64,000 bases of DNA from Nitrosomonas sp. (GCA_016721865.1 JADKHF010000009.1:42135-106134); one strand, 5' to 3'; positions 18,891 through 28,265 are shown, counted from the stretch's first letter. The notes: generated by a model from the letters alone, not told the origin. Made by a program: numbers and translations.

Positions 18891-21539
18891 ATGCCCCAAC
18901 GTCCGGGCAGCAATCTTCAATCAAGAAATCTAAAAGTACAGTCTGCAAAGCCAAGAAATACCACCCTACAAGCATTAACCTCGGCAGCATTGGTATTACC
19001 TGGTCTATTAATAACACCAGGGCATGCGGCAGGAACAGATCGAGTCAATTTCCAATACAGCCGTTATCAGGAGGGTGAACGTAACCTTTATGGCGCGCCG
19101 AATAGCTTAAAACCGATCAGTGTGGATGTTCTGCATGGCAGTGGCATTTTTTCACTCACCGACCGCACTAAATTTTCATTCGGCTACACGCAGGACACCT
19201 GGTCGGGTGCAACACAAATTACGACGTCTCCTCTGGTTGCAAATGGTAATCGTCTTGTCTATGAGAATACGTCATCGGGCGTAATGCTGGTAGGCGCTTC
19301 TCCCATTATCAATAATCGAATTTTACTGGATCGCGATCTTAATCCCCTTCGGCTGGATCCAGACGGAAGTCAGTCTTTGAGTCAAGACAGCCGGTCTGTG
19401 CTGGTTATGTCATCTGCTTCTCCAGAGACACGCAATCAGGCCAATTTTGGCTTGAGCCGCGAATGGAATGAGGCTGCTTTCAATGTGGGCGGCGGTTTCT
19501 CAAGCGAAAGAGATTATAAATCGAGTTATGGCAGTCTTGGCGGGCGCCTGGATTTTAATCAGAAACTCACTACTGTCAAATTGAACGCAGGATATACAGA
19601 TAGTGCAGTGGGTGCCATTCTGGATCATGATGCTTCGCCTTACATCACCAAAAATGCATATTCTGAGCAGATCGTAAGGCGGGGCGGCTCTGAGGTGTTA
19701 CTGGGAGATCGGCAAGACTGGGTGGGGAATATCGGTCTGACCCAGGTTCTGACAAAGAATTCAATAGTGGATACCAACATTGGTTATACCCACAGCAACG
19801 GATATCTGGAGAATCCGTATAAGGTCATGTCGGTGATTTTTGTCGATCCGGAAACCTTGAGCAATAATCAGACGACCCCGGTTATCGGGGATATGCGCGC
19901 ACTCCTCGAGCAGCGGCCTAATTCCCGCAATCAAGTAGCCATCAACACCAAATACATTCAGTATATCGGTGCATTTGATGCGGCATTACATCTCGGTTAC
20001 CGGTTATCAGTGGATGACTGGGGCGTCAATACGCATACATTTGATGCGAGCTGGGTGCAACCGATCGGCAGCGGATGGACGCTGACACCGAGAATTCGTT
20101 ATTACTCTCAGGATGCAGCAAGCTTCTATAAACCTTATTTGATTTCTCAACAGACCTATCGAAAAATTGAGGTTGACAGTTCAGGGCGTACGATCTGGAT
20201 TGATCCCAGCAATCCCGATGAACAGTATTTTCGCGACTCGGATTTTAATCTGATCGACCAGAATGGAAATCCTGTCAATGAAGATTTGGTGAATGCGGTG
20301 CCTAAAACAAGCTTGTTCGATGCCGGAAAATTACCTGATAATTTTTCCAGCGATTATCGTTTGGCGGGTTTTGGGGCGTTAAGCGGCGGGGCTACGCTGA
20401 ACAGAATGATTATGAAGGGCGTTGCGCTGGAAGCGGGCTTTGAATATTACACGCATGCCAGTTCAATGCAATTGGGCGGTGGTGGCGGCAACAGTTTTGC
20501 GGATTTTGGCTATTATGTGGCGAATGCGGCGTTGAAACTGGATATGGAACAAGTAAGTTTCGCCAGACCCAATCACAGTAATTCACATCAGCATGAGGAT
20601 TCAACCAGACAGCATCACCACATAATTCCGCCGGCCGGCATCATGTTTGGCCATATGCTCGATAAACCAGGGGATTTTATGGTGGGGTACCGGTTTATGC
20701 ATAACTGGACGAATGGACACATGAAGCATGGCGGGCATAAGGCGAGTGATCAGACTATCGTAGCGCAGGGATGCAGTGATACTACGCCGTGCCGTTTTAC
20801 GCCAGATTACATGAACATGAGCATGCACATGCTCGATATCATGTATGCGCCAGCAAAGTGGCTCAATGTCATGCTGATGCCTACCTTCATGACGATGGAC
20901 ATGAATCTGCGTGAGCTGGCTGGTCGTCCGGCGCCCGTGCCGGGAGTACACGAGCATCAGGGGATTGCCGGTCATGAAACAGGCGCTGTTGGGGATACTT
21001 ATATTTCATCATTAGTGAAGCTGATTGATGTTTCAGGTCATCGTGTCCATATGAACCTGGGGCTCAGCGCCCCGACTGGAAAAGTGGATATAGAGTTACG
21101 GCGCATGGCTCAGATTGATGGCGGATTAATCCATTTTGGCATGCAACTGGGTAGCGGTACCTGGGATTTTACGCCAAGCCTGACTTATGCCGGTGAGAAA
21201 AATCGCTGGTCCTGGGGCACTCAACTCAGTGGTGTTAAACGTATGGAAGAAAAGAACAAGTCAGGTTATCGCCTGGGCGATGTTTTTCAGGCGACTACCT
21301 GGGGGGGGTATAACTTTACGCAATGGCTGACAGCTTCGGTGCGTGGCGCTTACACTTTGCAAGGCGAAATACAGCGGGATTTTGATTCATTTAACGCGCA
21401 TATTGGCCCGATGGATTTTCCGGCTAATTATGGCGGGCAATTCTGGGATATCGGGTTGGGGTTGAACGCTAGAATTTTCGGTGGTCGGTTCGCGGGTAAT
21501 CGTTTCGGTTTCGAATGGTTAGAACCAGTCGGGGAGTGA
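18891..21539 (+). CDS. DUF3570 outer-membrane protein fused to a Met/His-rich barrel domain
   Basis: An 882-residue exported beta-strand protein. The N-terminal part is DUF3570 (about residues 50-570), with alternating aromatic strands. Near its start lies DTWSGAT (bases 19194-19214), which resembles the D-x-x-(S/T)-G-A-T site where ApbE attaches FMN. After a His-rich linker (NSHQHEDSTRQHHH) comes a second barrel-like part rich in Met (YMNMSMHMLDIMYAP, MPTFMTMDMN), a type often seen near copper genes. These two parts are normally separate proteins, so this is either a true fusion or a joined pair. The ATG at 18891 is preferred over an upstream TTG. Likely outer membrane. Confidence 0.78.
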   Translation: MPQRPGSNLQSRNLKVQSAKPRNTTLQALTSAALVLPGLLITPGHAAGTDRVNFQYSRYQEGERNLYGAPNSLKPISVDVLHGSGIFSLTDRTKFSFGYTQDTWSGATQITTSPLVANGNRLVYENTSSGVMLVGASPIINNRILLDRDLNPLRLDPDGSQSLSQDSRSVLVMSSASPETRNQANFGLSREWNEAAFNVGGGFSSERDYKSSYGSLGGRLDFNQKLTTVKLNAGYTDSAVGAILDHDASPYITKNAYSEQIVRRGGSEVLLGDRQDWVGNIGLTQVLTKNSIVDTNIGYTHSNGYLENPYKVMSVIFVDPETLSNNQTTPVIGDMRALLEQRPNSRNQVAINTKYIQYIGAFDAALHLGYRLSVDDWGVNTHTFDASWVQPIGSGWTLTPRIRYYSQDAASFYKPYLISQQTYRKIEVDSSGRTIWIDPSNPDEQYFRDSDFNLIDQNGNPVNEDLVNAVPKTSLFDAGKLPDNFSSDYRLAGFGALSGGATLNRMIMKGVALEAGFEYYTHASSMQLGGGGGNSFADFGYYVANAALKLDMEQVSFARPNHSNSHQHEDSTRQHHHIIPPAGIMFGHMLDKPGDFMVGYRFMHNWTNGHMKHGGHKASDQTIVAQGCSDTTPCRFTPDYMNMSMHMLDIMYAPAKWLNVMLMPTFMTMDMNLRELAGRPAPVPGVHEHQGIAGHETGAVGDTYISSLVKLIDVSGHRVHMNLGLSAPTGKVDIELRRMAQIDGGLIHFGMQLGSGTWDFTPSLTYAGEKNRWSWGTQLSGVKRMEEKNKSGYRLGDVFQATTWGGYNFTQWLTASVRGAYTLQGEIQRDFDSFNAHIGPMDFPANYGGQFWDIGLGLNARIFGGRFAGNRFGFEWLEPVGE

Positions 21540-21623
21540 CTTTAACGGATTCCAGCTTGATCGTAAGGGGGCTTTGTCGGCGACCTGGAGTTACCTGTTT
21601 TAAGGAAATAAATTTGTTTCTCC

Positions 21624-22571
21624 ATGGCTTTCTCAATTGGTCCAAGGTTACCTGAGTGTAATGGCATGACTTGCCTGAAGTACTTCCACCATGATTTCAA
21701 GGCGATGGGCTCACCCTGCTCGATTCAGCTTTATGCTGACACTGCCAAGAAGGCGAAGCGTGCAGCCAGAGTTGCCATGAATGATGTGTTTCGCTTGGAG
21801 GCGAAATATTCACGTTACCGTGCAGACAGTTATTTGTCGGAAATTAACCGTATCGCTGCACAAGGCAGTCAGATCAGAGTGGATGATGAAACTGCTGGAT
21901 TGCTCGATTACGCAGCCACCTGTTATCAACAAAGCGATGGTTTATTTGATATTACTTCCGGGATTCTGCGCCGCGCCTGGGATTTCAAGTCGGGAAACGT
22001 ACCTGCCCAGGAAACGATTGTATCTCTGCTGGAAAAGATAGGCTGGCATAAAATAAACTGGCAACGGCCGTTCCTGGCATTTGCTGTTCCCGGTATGGAA
22101 ATCGATTTCGGCGGGGTGGTCAAGGAATACGCCGTCGATCGTGCCGCATCGTTATGCCGGGATGCCGGAATTCACCATGGTCTCGTTAATCTGGGCGGCG
22201 ACATCAAAATTATCGGCGCGCATGCTGACGGCAGCCCCTGGCGCATTGCTATCCGTCATCCACGCAACCCCGGAGGCGTATTACAAACACTACTGCTGCA
22301 TTCCGGCGCGCTGGCAAGCAGCGGCGATTACGAACGGTGCATTACTCTAAATGGCGTGCGCTACGGCCATGTGTTGAATCCAAAAACTGGCTGGCCGGTC
22401 AATTATATGGCGGCGGTCAGCGTCATTGGCGAATTTTGTGTCGTTGCAGGCAGTGCATCGACCATCGGCATGTTGAAAGGAGAAGCAGGGCCTGCATGGC
22501 TGAATGCACTCGGTTTGCCGCACTTATGGGTCAATGTGCAGGGGGAATCAGGCGGATCACTGATGGAGTGA
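21624..22571 (+). CDS. apbE: ApbE-family FAD:protein FMN transferase
   Basis: A 315-residue flavin transferase that moves FMN from FAD onto a Thr or Ser of exported proteins. Family blocks are AMGSPCSIQLYA, the YSRYRADSYLSEIN helix, DGLFDITSGILRRAWDF, DFGGVVKEYAVDRAA, LVNLGGDIKIIGAH, LASSGDYERC and HVLNPKTGWPV. A typical signal peptide is not obvious; the N-terminus (MAFSIGPRLPEC) may be mis-started and a second ATG lies at 21666. No Nqr or Rnf subunit is nearby, so its substrate is probably in this cluster; the DTWSGAT motif of the upstream barrel protein is the best candidate. Confidence 0.92.
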   Translation: MAFSIGPRLPECNGMTCLKYFHHDFKAMGSPCSIQLYADTAKKAKRAARVAMNDVFRLEAKYSRYRADSYLSEINRIAAQGSQIRVDDETAGLLDYAATCYQQSDGLFDITSGILRRAWDFKSGNVPAQETIVSLLEKIGWHKINWQRPFLAFAVPGMEIDFGGVVKEYAVDRAASLCRDAGIHHGLVNLGGDIKIIGAHADGSPWRIAIRHPRNPGGVLQTLLLHSGALASSGDYERCITLNGVRYGHVLNPKTGWPVNYMAAVSVIGEFCVVAGSASTIGMLKGEAGPAWLNALGLPHLWVNVQGESGGSLME

Positions 22572-22675
22572 GACATTTCATTCAGTCTTGCAATAAAAAT
22601 TGATGCTATATCCACATATGTTTTAATTATGATTAAACTGCTATGCTTGATCAAGCTACCTGATAAGAGCGGCCA

Positions 22676-23905
22676 ATGAAAAGTTGGAATTCGTATTTAG
22701 TCAGAATAATCAGTTTTTCCGTTCTGATCATCGCTGCGCCGATGGCACGGGCATTGCCGGATGAGTGTGTGAATTTGACTGCGTCAGCCACTTTTCTTGA
22801 AGCAAGCAGTCTTGTCTGTCTGCAAAAAGTGATTGTGACCGATTCATCCGGTGATGAACGATACAAAGTAGTTCTGCAATGGCTGGGGGTGGATAATCCG
22901 AATCAGTTTAAGCTGCTAAGTGCGGAGTTTGACGATACTTCCGAAACGTATAGTCCAACCTTTTCAATGCGCGATAAATTGCTGATTCTGCCCAAGGTTG
23001 ATATTCCAAAACGCTACGGAACTGAACGTTATGCCGTCAGCCTCGCCTGGGTGACGGATACCGATGATGCTGTGGTTTCGCTGTTTGAACTGGCAACCGT
23101 TGCGCTATTCAACAATCCCGATTATGTTCCCAATCTCACCTGGAAACCCTACGGTATGCTGCCTGCCAGTGAGCGGCGTGCGGTTGATCTGCTCGGGCGA
23201 TCGGTTTCCTATGCGCAACTTGCTGATGCGATATACGATTTTGATAATGTTACTGTGGGTTCCTGGGATTTGGTTGAATCCATCGGGAAAAGCTCCGGAA
23301 TGGATGCCGGCGTCTTTCAAAACCGCGATACCAATGAAATAGTACTGGTATTTCGTGGTACTGAAACTTGCGACTTCCCTTGCTCATTCAAGGAGCTGGA
23401 AGATACTGCGCGTGATGCCATAGCGGATGTGGCTATAGGAACTGGCACAGTCAGTGATCAATTTAAAGAAGCGTTTAGATTTGCTCAAGGCGTGATCAGG
23501 CGGTATTCTGGCTTTAAAATTACGGTGACAGGGCATTCTTTGGGAGGTGGGCTGGCACAAGCTGTTGGCGCTGTTCTGGGATTGGAAACCTTTGCATTTA
23601 ATTCTTCACCTGTTCCGGATCATTTCTTTGATACTTATACTATTTCTCTTACAAAAGAGCAGCTTGAAGAATTGGTTTATGTTATTGCCGATGTTCATGA
23701 CCCGATTTCCAATACCGATAATACCGGAAAATTTTATCTGGATTCTCATCATGTGACGCCGCTTATTCAATTTAATTTTGATTTAAAAGAAATTATGCCT
23801 GATCGTTTGGCAGATCTGGAAGATTTGAGAATTGACCGTCACAGCATCACCCGGTTTGTCAATAATGCGACGAAACTTTTGAATACTTATCGGGATGGAT
23901 GGTGA
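22676..23905 (+). CDS. Secreted class 3 lipase-like alpha/beta hydrolase
   Basis: A 409-residue exported hydrolase. The signal peptide ends APMARA. The class 3 lipase fold shows VLVFRGTETCDF for the oxyanion strand, the nucleophile elbow TVTGHSLGGGLAQAVG (G-H-S-L-G), the likely Asp in VIADVHDPISN, and a His in DRHSITRF near the end, making a complete triad. The N-terminal 120 residues match no family I know. Substrate is unknown, presumably a lipid ester or a polymer. Confidence 0.82.
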   Translation: MKSWNSYLVRIISFSVLIIAAPMARALPDECVNLTASATFLEASSLVCLQKVIVTDSSGDERYKVVLQWLGVDNPNQFKLLSAEFDDTSETYSPTFSMRDKLLILPKVDIPKRYGTERYAVSLAWVTDTDDAVVSLFELATVALFNNPDYVPNLTWKPYGMLPASERRAVDLLGRSVSYAQLADAIYDFDNVTVGSWDLVESIGKSSGMDAGVFQNRDTNEIVLVFRGTETCDFPCSFKELEDTARDAIADVAIGTGTVSDQFKEAFRFAQGVIRRYSGFKITVTGHSLGGGLAQAVGAVLGLETFAFNSSPVPDHFFDTYTISLTKEQLEELVYVIADVHDPISNTDNTGKFYLDSHHVTPLIQFNFDLKEIMPDRLADLEDLRIDRHSITRFVNNATKLLNTYRDGW

Positions 23906-23953
23906 CCGAAAGTATTTCCTTCTGATTCATTCAATCCAATTACAAAATGATCA

Positions 23954-24694
23954 ATGCATGATTTAACCGGTGAAAGAATATTTCATGCATTCTCTAAGCA
24001 ACGGGGTAAACCACTGGATGCGCCAACGCTGGTGTCTGAGTTTGGCGGGCGGTACGCCACGCAACTGGGTATTCAACTGAATGACCTGGATGCAGCGGAA
24101 ATCTACAAGTGGTTGCTTGCTGCCATATTATATGGCGCACCTATTTCAGAAAAGATCGCCACGCATACCTGGCAGATCCTTGAACGTAACGCGCTTTTGA
24201 CGCCGGAAAGTATTGTCCGCAAGGGTTGGGATGGATTGGTGGCGCTGCTCGATCAGGGTGGTTACGCGCGCTATGATCACAAAACAGCGACCAAAATGCT
24301 TGCAGTCAGTCAAACCTTGCTGGATCGTTATGCAGGAAATTTAAACCATTTGCACGCCGCCGCTTCGGATTCGGATGATCTGGCGCAACGTATCATGAGT
24401 CTGGGCAAAGGAATAGGCCCGGTGACGGTACAGATTTTTCTAAGAGAATTGCGTGGCCGCTCGAACAAGGCTACACCACCGCTTGCGCAATTGGCTTTTC
24501 AGGCAGCTCAGGTGTTGGGGTTTCTTCCGGAAAATTGTCATGGCGATCATCAGTTGGCGTTGTCTAGTCTGCAGGATCTATGGAGCAAGTCGGGTGAGTT
24601 AATATCAAATTTTCCAGATTTTGAAGCAGCGCTAGTCCGCTATGGGCTATGCCTGCGTCATCATCAGAAAAATGCAATTAGGTTTTTGAAATAG
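23954..24694 (+). CDS. HhH-GPD/endonuclease III-like fold protein
   Basis: A 246-residue soluble protein, mostly helical. Around residue 150 it has LGKGIGPVTVQIFLRELRGR, which fits a helix-hairpin-helix DNA-binding motif of the HhH-GPD glycosylase superfamily; NHLHAA and YDHKTATKML recall the preceding helices. The catalytic Lys or Asp and the iron-sulfur Cys cluster of endonuclease III are not evident. It may be a DNA-binding relative that lacks glycosylase activity. It is followed by the AmmeMemoRadiSam genes on the same strand after 110 bp. Confidence 0.6.
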   Translation: MHDLTGERIFHAFSKQRGKPLDAPTLVSEFGGRYATQLGIQLNDLDAAEIYKWLLAAILYGAPISEKIATHTWQILERNALLTPESIVRKGWDGLVALLDQGGYARYDHKTATKMLAVSQTLLDRYAGNLNHLHAAASDSDDLAQRIMSLGKGIGPVTVQIFLRELRGRSNKATPPLAQLAFQAAQVLGFLPENCHGDHQLALSSLQDLWSKSGELISNFPDFEAALVRYGLCLRHHQKNAIRFLK

Positions 24695-24806
24695 AATATG
24701 GAATTCCATAGGTACGTTGAATTTGGATTAACTGGACAGTTGCAATCTTTTTCTTGATTTTGTGTCTTATGCCTATATTAAGGATACAACTGGAGCAGAA
24801 AAAGTT

Positions 24807-25588
24807 ATGACTACGGTTCGTTCGCCTGCAGTGGCAGGTTTGTTTTATTCCGCCGATGCACGGCAGCTTGAGCAGGATGTTCAGCAGTTGCTTGCAAAGG
24901 CGGAATTTTATGATTCCAAACCCAAAGCATTGATTGTTCCGCATGCCGGTTACGTGTATTCCGGAGCAATCGCTGCGACAGCGTATGCCAGTCTGCATTC
25001 TGTTGCATCGACGATCAAGCGTGTCGTATTGCTCGGTCCTGCGCATCGTGTAGCCGTGTATGGTTTGGCCTTACCCGGGGTGGATGTTTTTGACACGCCG
25101 CTGGGCAGCGTGAAACTGGATAAGGATTTAGCCAATGTGATTGCCCATTTGCCCAAGTGACCGTCAGTAAGGAAGCGCACGCTCTGGAGCATTCCTTGGA
25201 AGTGCAACTGCCATTTCTGCAAAAGGTGCTGGATGATTTTACCTTGTTGCCGCTTGCGGTTGGCATGACATCGGCAGAAGCAGTGGCTGAGGTACTGGAG
25301 CGGCTATGGGGCGGGGAAGAAACTTTGATTGTGATCAGTTCGGATCTTTCGCATTATTTACCCTATGCGACAGCCCAGCATGTGGACAGTAAAACGGTTC
25401 AGTCCATAGTGCAATTACGGCAGCCGATTGAACATGATCATGCGTGTGGCAGTACAGCCATTAATGGCTTGATTATTTCCGCTCAGCAGCATCATCTTAC
25501 GCCGCATTTGCTGGATCTGAGAAATTCCGGAGATACCGCAGGTTCACGCGATCAAGTGGTCGGTTATGCGGCGATTGCATTTAACTAA
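24807..25588 (+). CDS. amrB: MEMO1-family protein, AmmeMemoRadiSam system protein B (one frame break)
   Basis: A MEMO1-like protein related to extradiol dioxygenases, 260 residues once repaired. It begins MTTVRSPAVAGLFYSADA, then ALIVPHAGYVYSGAIAA with the conserved His, LLGPAHRVAVYGLALPG, EAHALEHSLEVQLPFLQ, VISSDLSHYLPY and DHACGSTAINGLI. Human MEMO1 binds iron or copper through similar His residues. The frame breaks near 25155; adding a C to CCC restores HLPQVTVSKEAHA and gives a length divisible by three. The stop overlaps the AMMECR1 start. The start at 24807 gives the standard family N-terminus. Confidence 0.9.
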
Positions 25589-26196
25589 TGGGAGATAAGC
25601 GCATGTTAGTTGAGAAAAATGAGCAAGGAAAAATACTGTTACAAATTGCACGTACGGTCATTTCTCGTGCTTTGCATGTACCTGGTACATCTGCAGCAGA
25701 GGTTGAAGAAAATATGTCGTGGCTTTCTAAGCCCGGAGCAACGTTTGTTACCTTGACGCAATGGGGTGAATTGCGAGGTTGTATAGGGTCGTTGCAAGCT
25801 TGTGATCCATTGATTGAGGATGTGAGCAATAATGCGGTATCGGCTGCCTTGTATGATCCCCGTTTCTTGCCATTGGCGGCTGATGAGCTGGATACAGTTA
25901 ATTTGGAAGTATCGCTATTATCCGAGTTGCAATCGCTTGGATTTACCAGTGAAGCCGATGCGCTGGCGCAATTGCGTCCGGATATTGACGGGATTGTGTT
26001 CGAGTATGGACCTTATCGCAGCACATTCTTACCCCAGGTATGGGAAAGTTTTCCGCAACCGCAGCAGTTTCTTGCCCGGTTAAAATCCAAGGCCAGATTG
26101 TCTGAGGATTTCTGGGCTGAAGATGTTAAGTTATCCCGTTATACCGTGAGTAAATGGCGTGAGACTGACTATTCCAAGGAGTATGCCAATGGATGA
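25588..26196 (+). CDS. amrA: AMMECR1-domain protein, AmmeMemoRadiSam system protein A
   Basis: A 202-residue AMMECR1 protein. The hallmark block FVTLTQWGELRGCIGSL is present at about residues 50-66, followed by NNAVSAALYDPRFLPLAADEL, VEVSLLSEL-like strands and FLPQVWESFPQPQQFLARLKSKA, standard for the family. A second ATG at 25603 is possible. It is translationally coupled to both neighbours. In archaea, bacteria and eukaryotes AMMECR1, MEMO1 and a radical SAM enzyme occur together, but the shared reaction remains unknown. Confidence 0.92.
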   Translation: MGDKRMLVEKNEQGKILLQIARTVISRALHVPGTSAAEVEENMSWLSKPGATFVTLTQWGELRGCIGSLQACDPLIEDVSNNAVSAALYDPRFLPLAADELDTVNLEVSLLSELQSLGFTSEADALAQLRPDIDGIVFEYGPYRSTFLPQVWESFPQPQQFLARLKSKARLSEDFWAEDVKLSRYTVSKWRETDYSKEYANG

Positions 26197-27286
26197 ACCG
26201 ATTAGTGTCGCTGAGCAATATCCAGCAAAATATTGGCATCAGCTTAGCGATGGCCGGATCCAATGTGATTTATGTCCGCGTGATTGCAGATTGCATGAGG
26301 GGCAGCGTGGCGCCTGTTTCGTCCGCGGGCGTGTCGGCGATGCGATGGTATTGACGACCTACGGCCGTTCATCGGGTTTCTGTGTCGATCCCATCGAGAA
26401 AAAACCGTTAAACCAGTTTTATCCCGGCAGCAGTGTTTTGTCATTCGGCACTGCAGGCTGTAACCTTGCCTGCAAATTTTGCCAGAACTGGGATATTTCC
26501 AAATCGCGCAGCTTTGACAAGCTGCTGGATAAAGCCAGTCCGGAAGCTATTGCGCGCTACGCGGAGAAACTGGGCTGCAAGAGTGTTGCGTTCACCTACA
26601 ACGATCCGGTGATTTTTGCCGAGTATGCGATGGATGTAGCGGATGCCTGTCACGCCAAAGGTATCAAAACAGTTGCGGTGACAGCGGGGTATATTCACGC
26701 GCAGCCGCGGCGTGACTTTTTTGCCAGAATGGATGCCGCCAATGTGGATCTCAAGGCATTTACCGATGAATTTTATGTCAAACAAACCGGATCGCACCTG
26801 CAGCTCGTGCTTGAAACACTGAAATATTTAAAACATGAAACCGATGTGTGGTTTGAGTTGACGACGTTATTGATTCCAGGTTTGAATGATTCGAGTCAGG
26901 AAATCAGCGCGATGAGCGACTGGATCGTTAAAGAGCTGGGTGTCGATGTGCCGCTGCACTTCAGTGCTTTCCATCCGGATTACAAGCTGAACGAGATACC
27001 CTCGACACCGGTTGAAACATTGATCCGGGCGCGCAAGATTGCGCTGGATGCCGGGTTGCAGTATGTGTACACCGGCAATGTGCATAACCTTGAAGGCGAT
27101 ACGACGTATTGTCCGGCATGTGGAGAAGCCGTCATCGTGCGCGACTGGTACGAAATCAAACAATATCACCTGACACAGGATGGCCGATGTGAAAACTGTA
27201 ATGCTGCGATTGCAGGCCGTTTTGAACATTTTTCCGGTCAATTCGGCAGGCAGCGTATCCCGGTCAGGATCGGAGCGGCAGTATGA
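26189..27286 (+). CDS. amrS: AmmeMemoRadiSam system radical SAM enzyme
   Basis: A 365-residue radical SAM enzyme, PflA-like. A Cys-rich N-terminal segment (QCDLCPRDCRLHEGQRGACFVR) precedes the cluster motif GCNLACKFCQNWDISK (C-x3-C-x2-C), which binds a 4Fe-4S cluster and S-adenosylmethionine. Later come VAFTYNDPVIFAEYA, VDLKAFTDEFY, HFSAFHPDYKL and a C-terminal zinc-type pair, TYCPACGEA and GRCENCNAA. The start at 26189 overlaps the AMMECR1 stop by eight bases, so the genes are coupled. It probably activates or modifies a target together with the MEMO1 and AMMECR1 proteins. Confidence 0.93.
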   Translation: MDEPISVAEQYPAKYWHQLSDGRIQCDLCPRDCRLHEGQRGACFVRGRVGDAMVLTTYGRSSGFCVDPIEKKPLNQFYPGSSVLSFGTAGCNLACKFCQNWDISKSRSFDKLLDKASPEAIARYAEKLGCKSVAFTYNDPVIFAEYAMDVADACHAKGIKTVAVTAGYIHAQPRRDFFARMDAANVDLKAFTDEFYVKQTGSHLQLVLETLKYLKHETDVWFELTTLLIPGLNDSSQEISAMSDWIVKELGVDVPLHFSAFHPDYKLNEIPSTPVETLIRARKIALDAGLQYVYTGNVHNLEGDTTYCPACGEAVIVRDWYEIKQYHLTQDGRCENCNAAIAGRFEHFSGQFGRQRIPVRIGAAV

Positions 27287-27912
27287 ATACCGTAAAAATT
27301 CCAGTCGATTCCGTTGAACTCAGTGGCGAACTGATACTGCCGCCTTCTGCATCGGGTATTGTAGTGTTTGCTCATGGAAGCGGCAGCAGCCGTTTCAGTC
27401 CTCGTAATACCTTTGTCGCCAATGTGCTGCAACAACAAGGTATCGGCACGCTGCTCTTCGATTTATTGACACGCGCAGAAGATCAGGATTATGCGATGCG
27501 TTTCGATATCGGTCTGCTGACGCGTCGTCTGCTTGCCGCCACAACTTGGCTCCAGGCAGATCCTGAAACAAAGATTTTGCGCATCGGTTATTTTGGCGCC
27601 AGCACCGGCGCAGCCGCTGCATTACAGGCCGCAGCTGAAATGGGAAACGATATCGCTGCTTTGGTGTCACGCGGTGGACGTCCTGATCTGGCTGGAGAAG
27701 CTGCTTTAAGACAGGTCACTGCGCCGACACTGCTTATCGTTGGCGGTGCGGATTACGGTGTAATCGAACTGAACGAGCAGGCTTATGCTTTGATGAAATG
27801 CGAGAAAGAGCTAATGCTTGTACCCGGCGCAACGCATTTATTTGAAGAACCGGGTACACTGGAACAGGCCGCACAGCATGCAGCCAAATGGTTCTTGAAG
27901 CATTTGCAATAA
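27283..27912 (+). CDS. Dienelactone-hydrolase-like alpha/beta hydrolase
   Basis: A 209-residue hydrolase. VVFAHGSGSSRFSPRN gives the oxyanion turn; the nucleophile elbow is GYFGASTGAAAALQAA (G-A-S-T-G); the Asp is in VGGADYGVIELN, and the His in VPGATHLFEEPG. The triad is therefore complete. The substrate is unknown. Its ATG overlaps the stop of the radical SAM gene by four bases (ATGA), so it is expressed with the AmmeMemoRadiSam genes. Confidence 0.88.
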   Translation: MNTVKIPVDSVELSGELILPPSASGIVVFAHGSGSSRFSPRNTFVANVLQQQGIGTLLFDLLTRAEDQDYAMRFDIGLLTRRLLAATTWLQADPETKILRIGYFGASTGAAAALQAAAEMGNDIAALVSRGGRPDLAGEAALRQVTAPTLLIVGGADYGVIELNEQAYALMKCEKELMLVPGATHLFEEPGTLEQAAQHAAKWFLKHLQ

Positions 27913-28265
27913 AGTTGCTGTGCTTATGATCTGTCGGGGTATGCTTTAATTTCTTTGGATGGTTTCTCGTCTATTTCCATTTCAGTCCTGCATAGCATAA
28001 GGTTCATTGCCTATGAAATCGCGTTTTCCAGATAGCTGTCAGTTAATGCGCATTCACGGGCGATTCACGTGACTTCATAACACAGTGTAAGAGATATTTC
28101 GTGAAGGAATCGGGGCGAGATACAATCTGGAATGAATCCATACGACGAATATTTGCGATTGCGTTCATGTGTCGACATTGTGCGAATTGAAAACCAGGAT
28201 GCTTAATATTAGATAGCGGAAGCCATAAACGGATGGAATTACCTTTATCTGGAAGATTGATTTAT
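27913..28265. other. Intergenic region before the carboxylesterase gene
   Basis: About 350 bases without a supported gene. Short open stretches occur, for example a 24-codon frame starting near 28132, but none has a ribosome site or recognisable product. No clear terminator follows the upstream operon. Confidence 0.4.
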
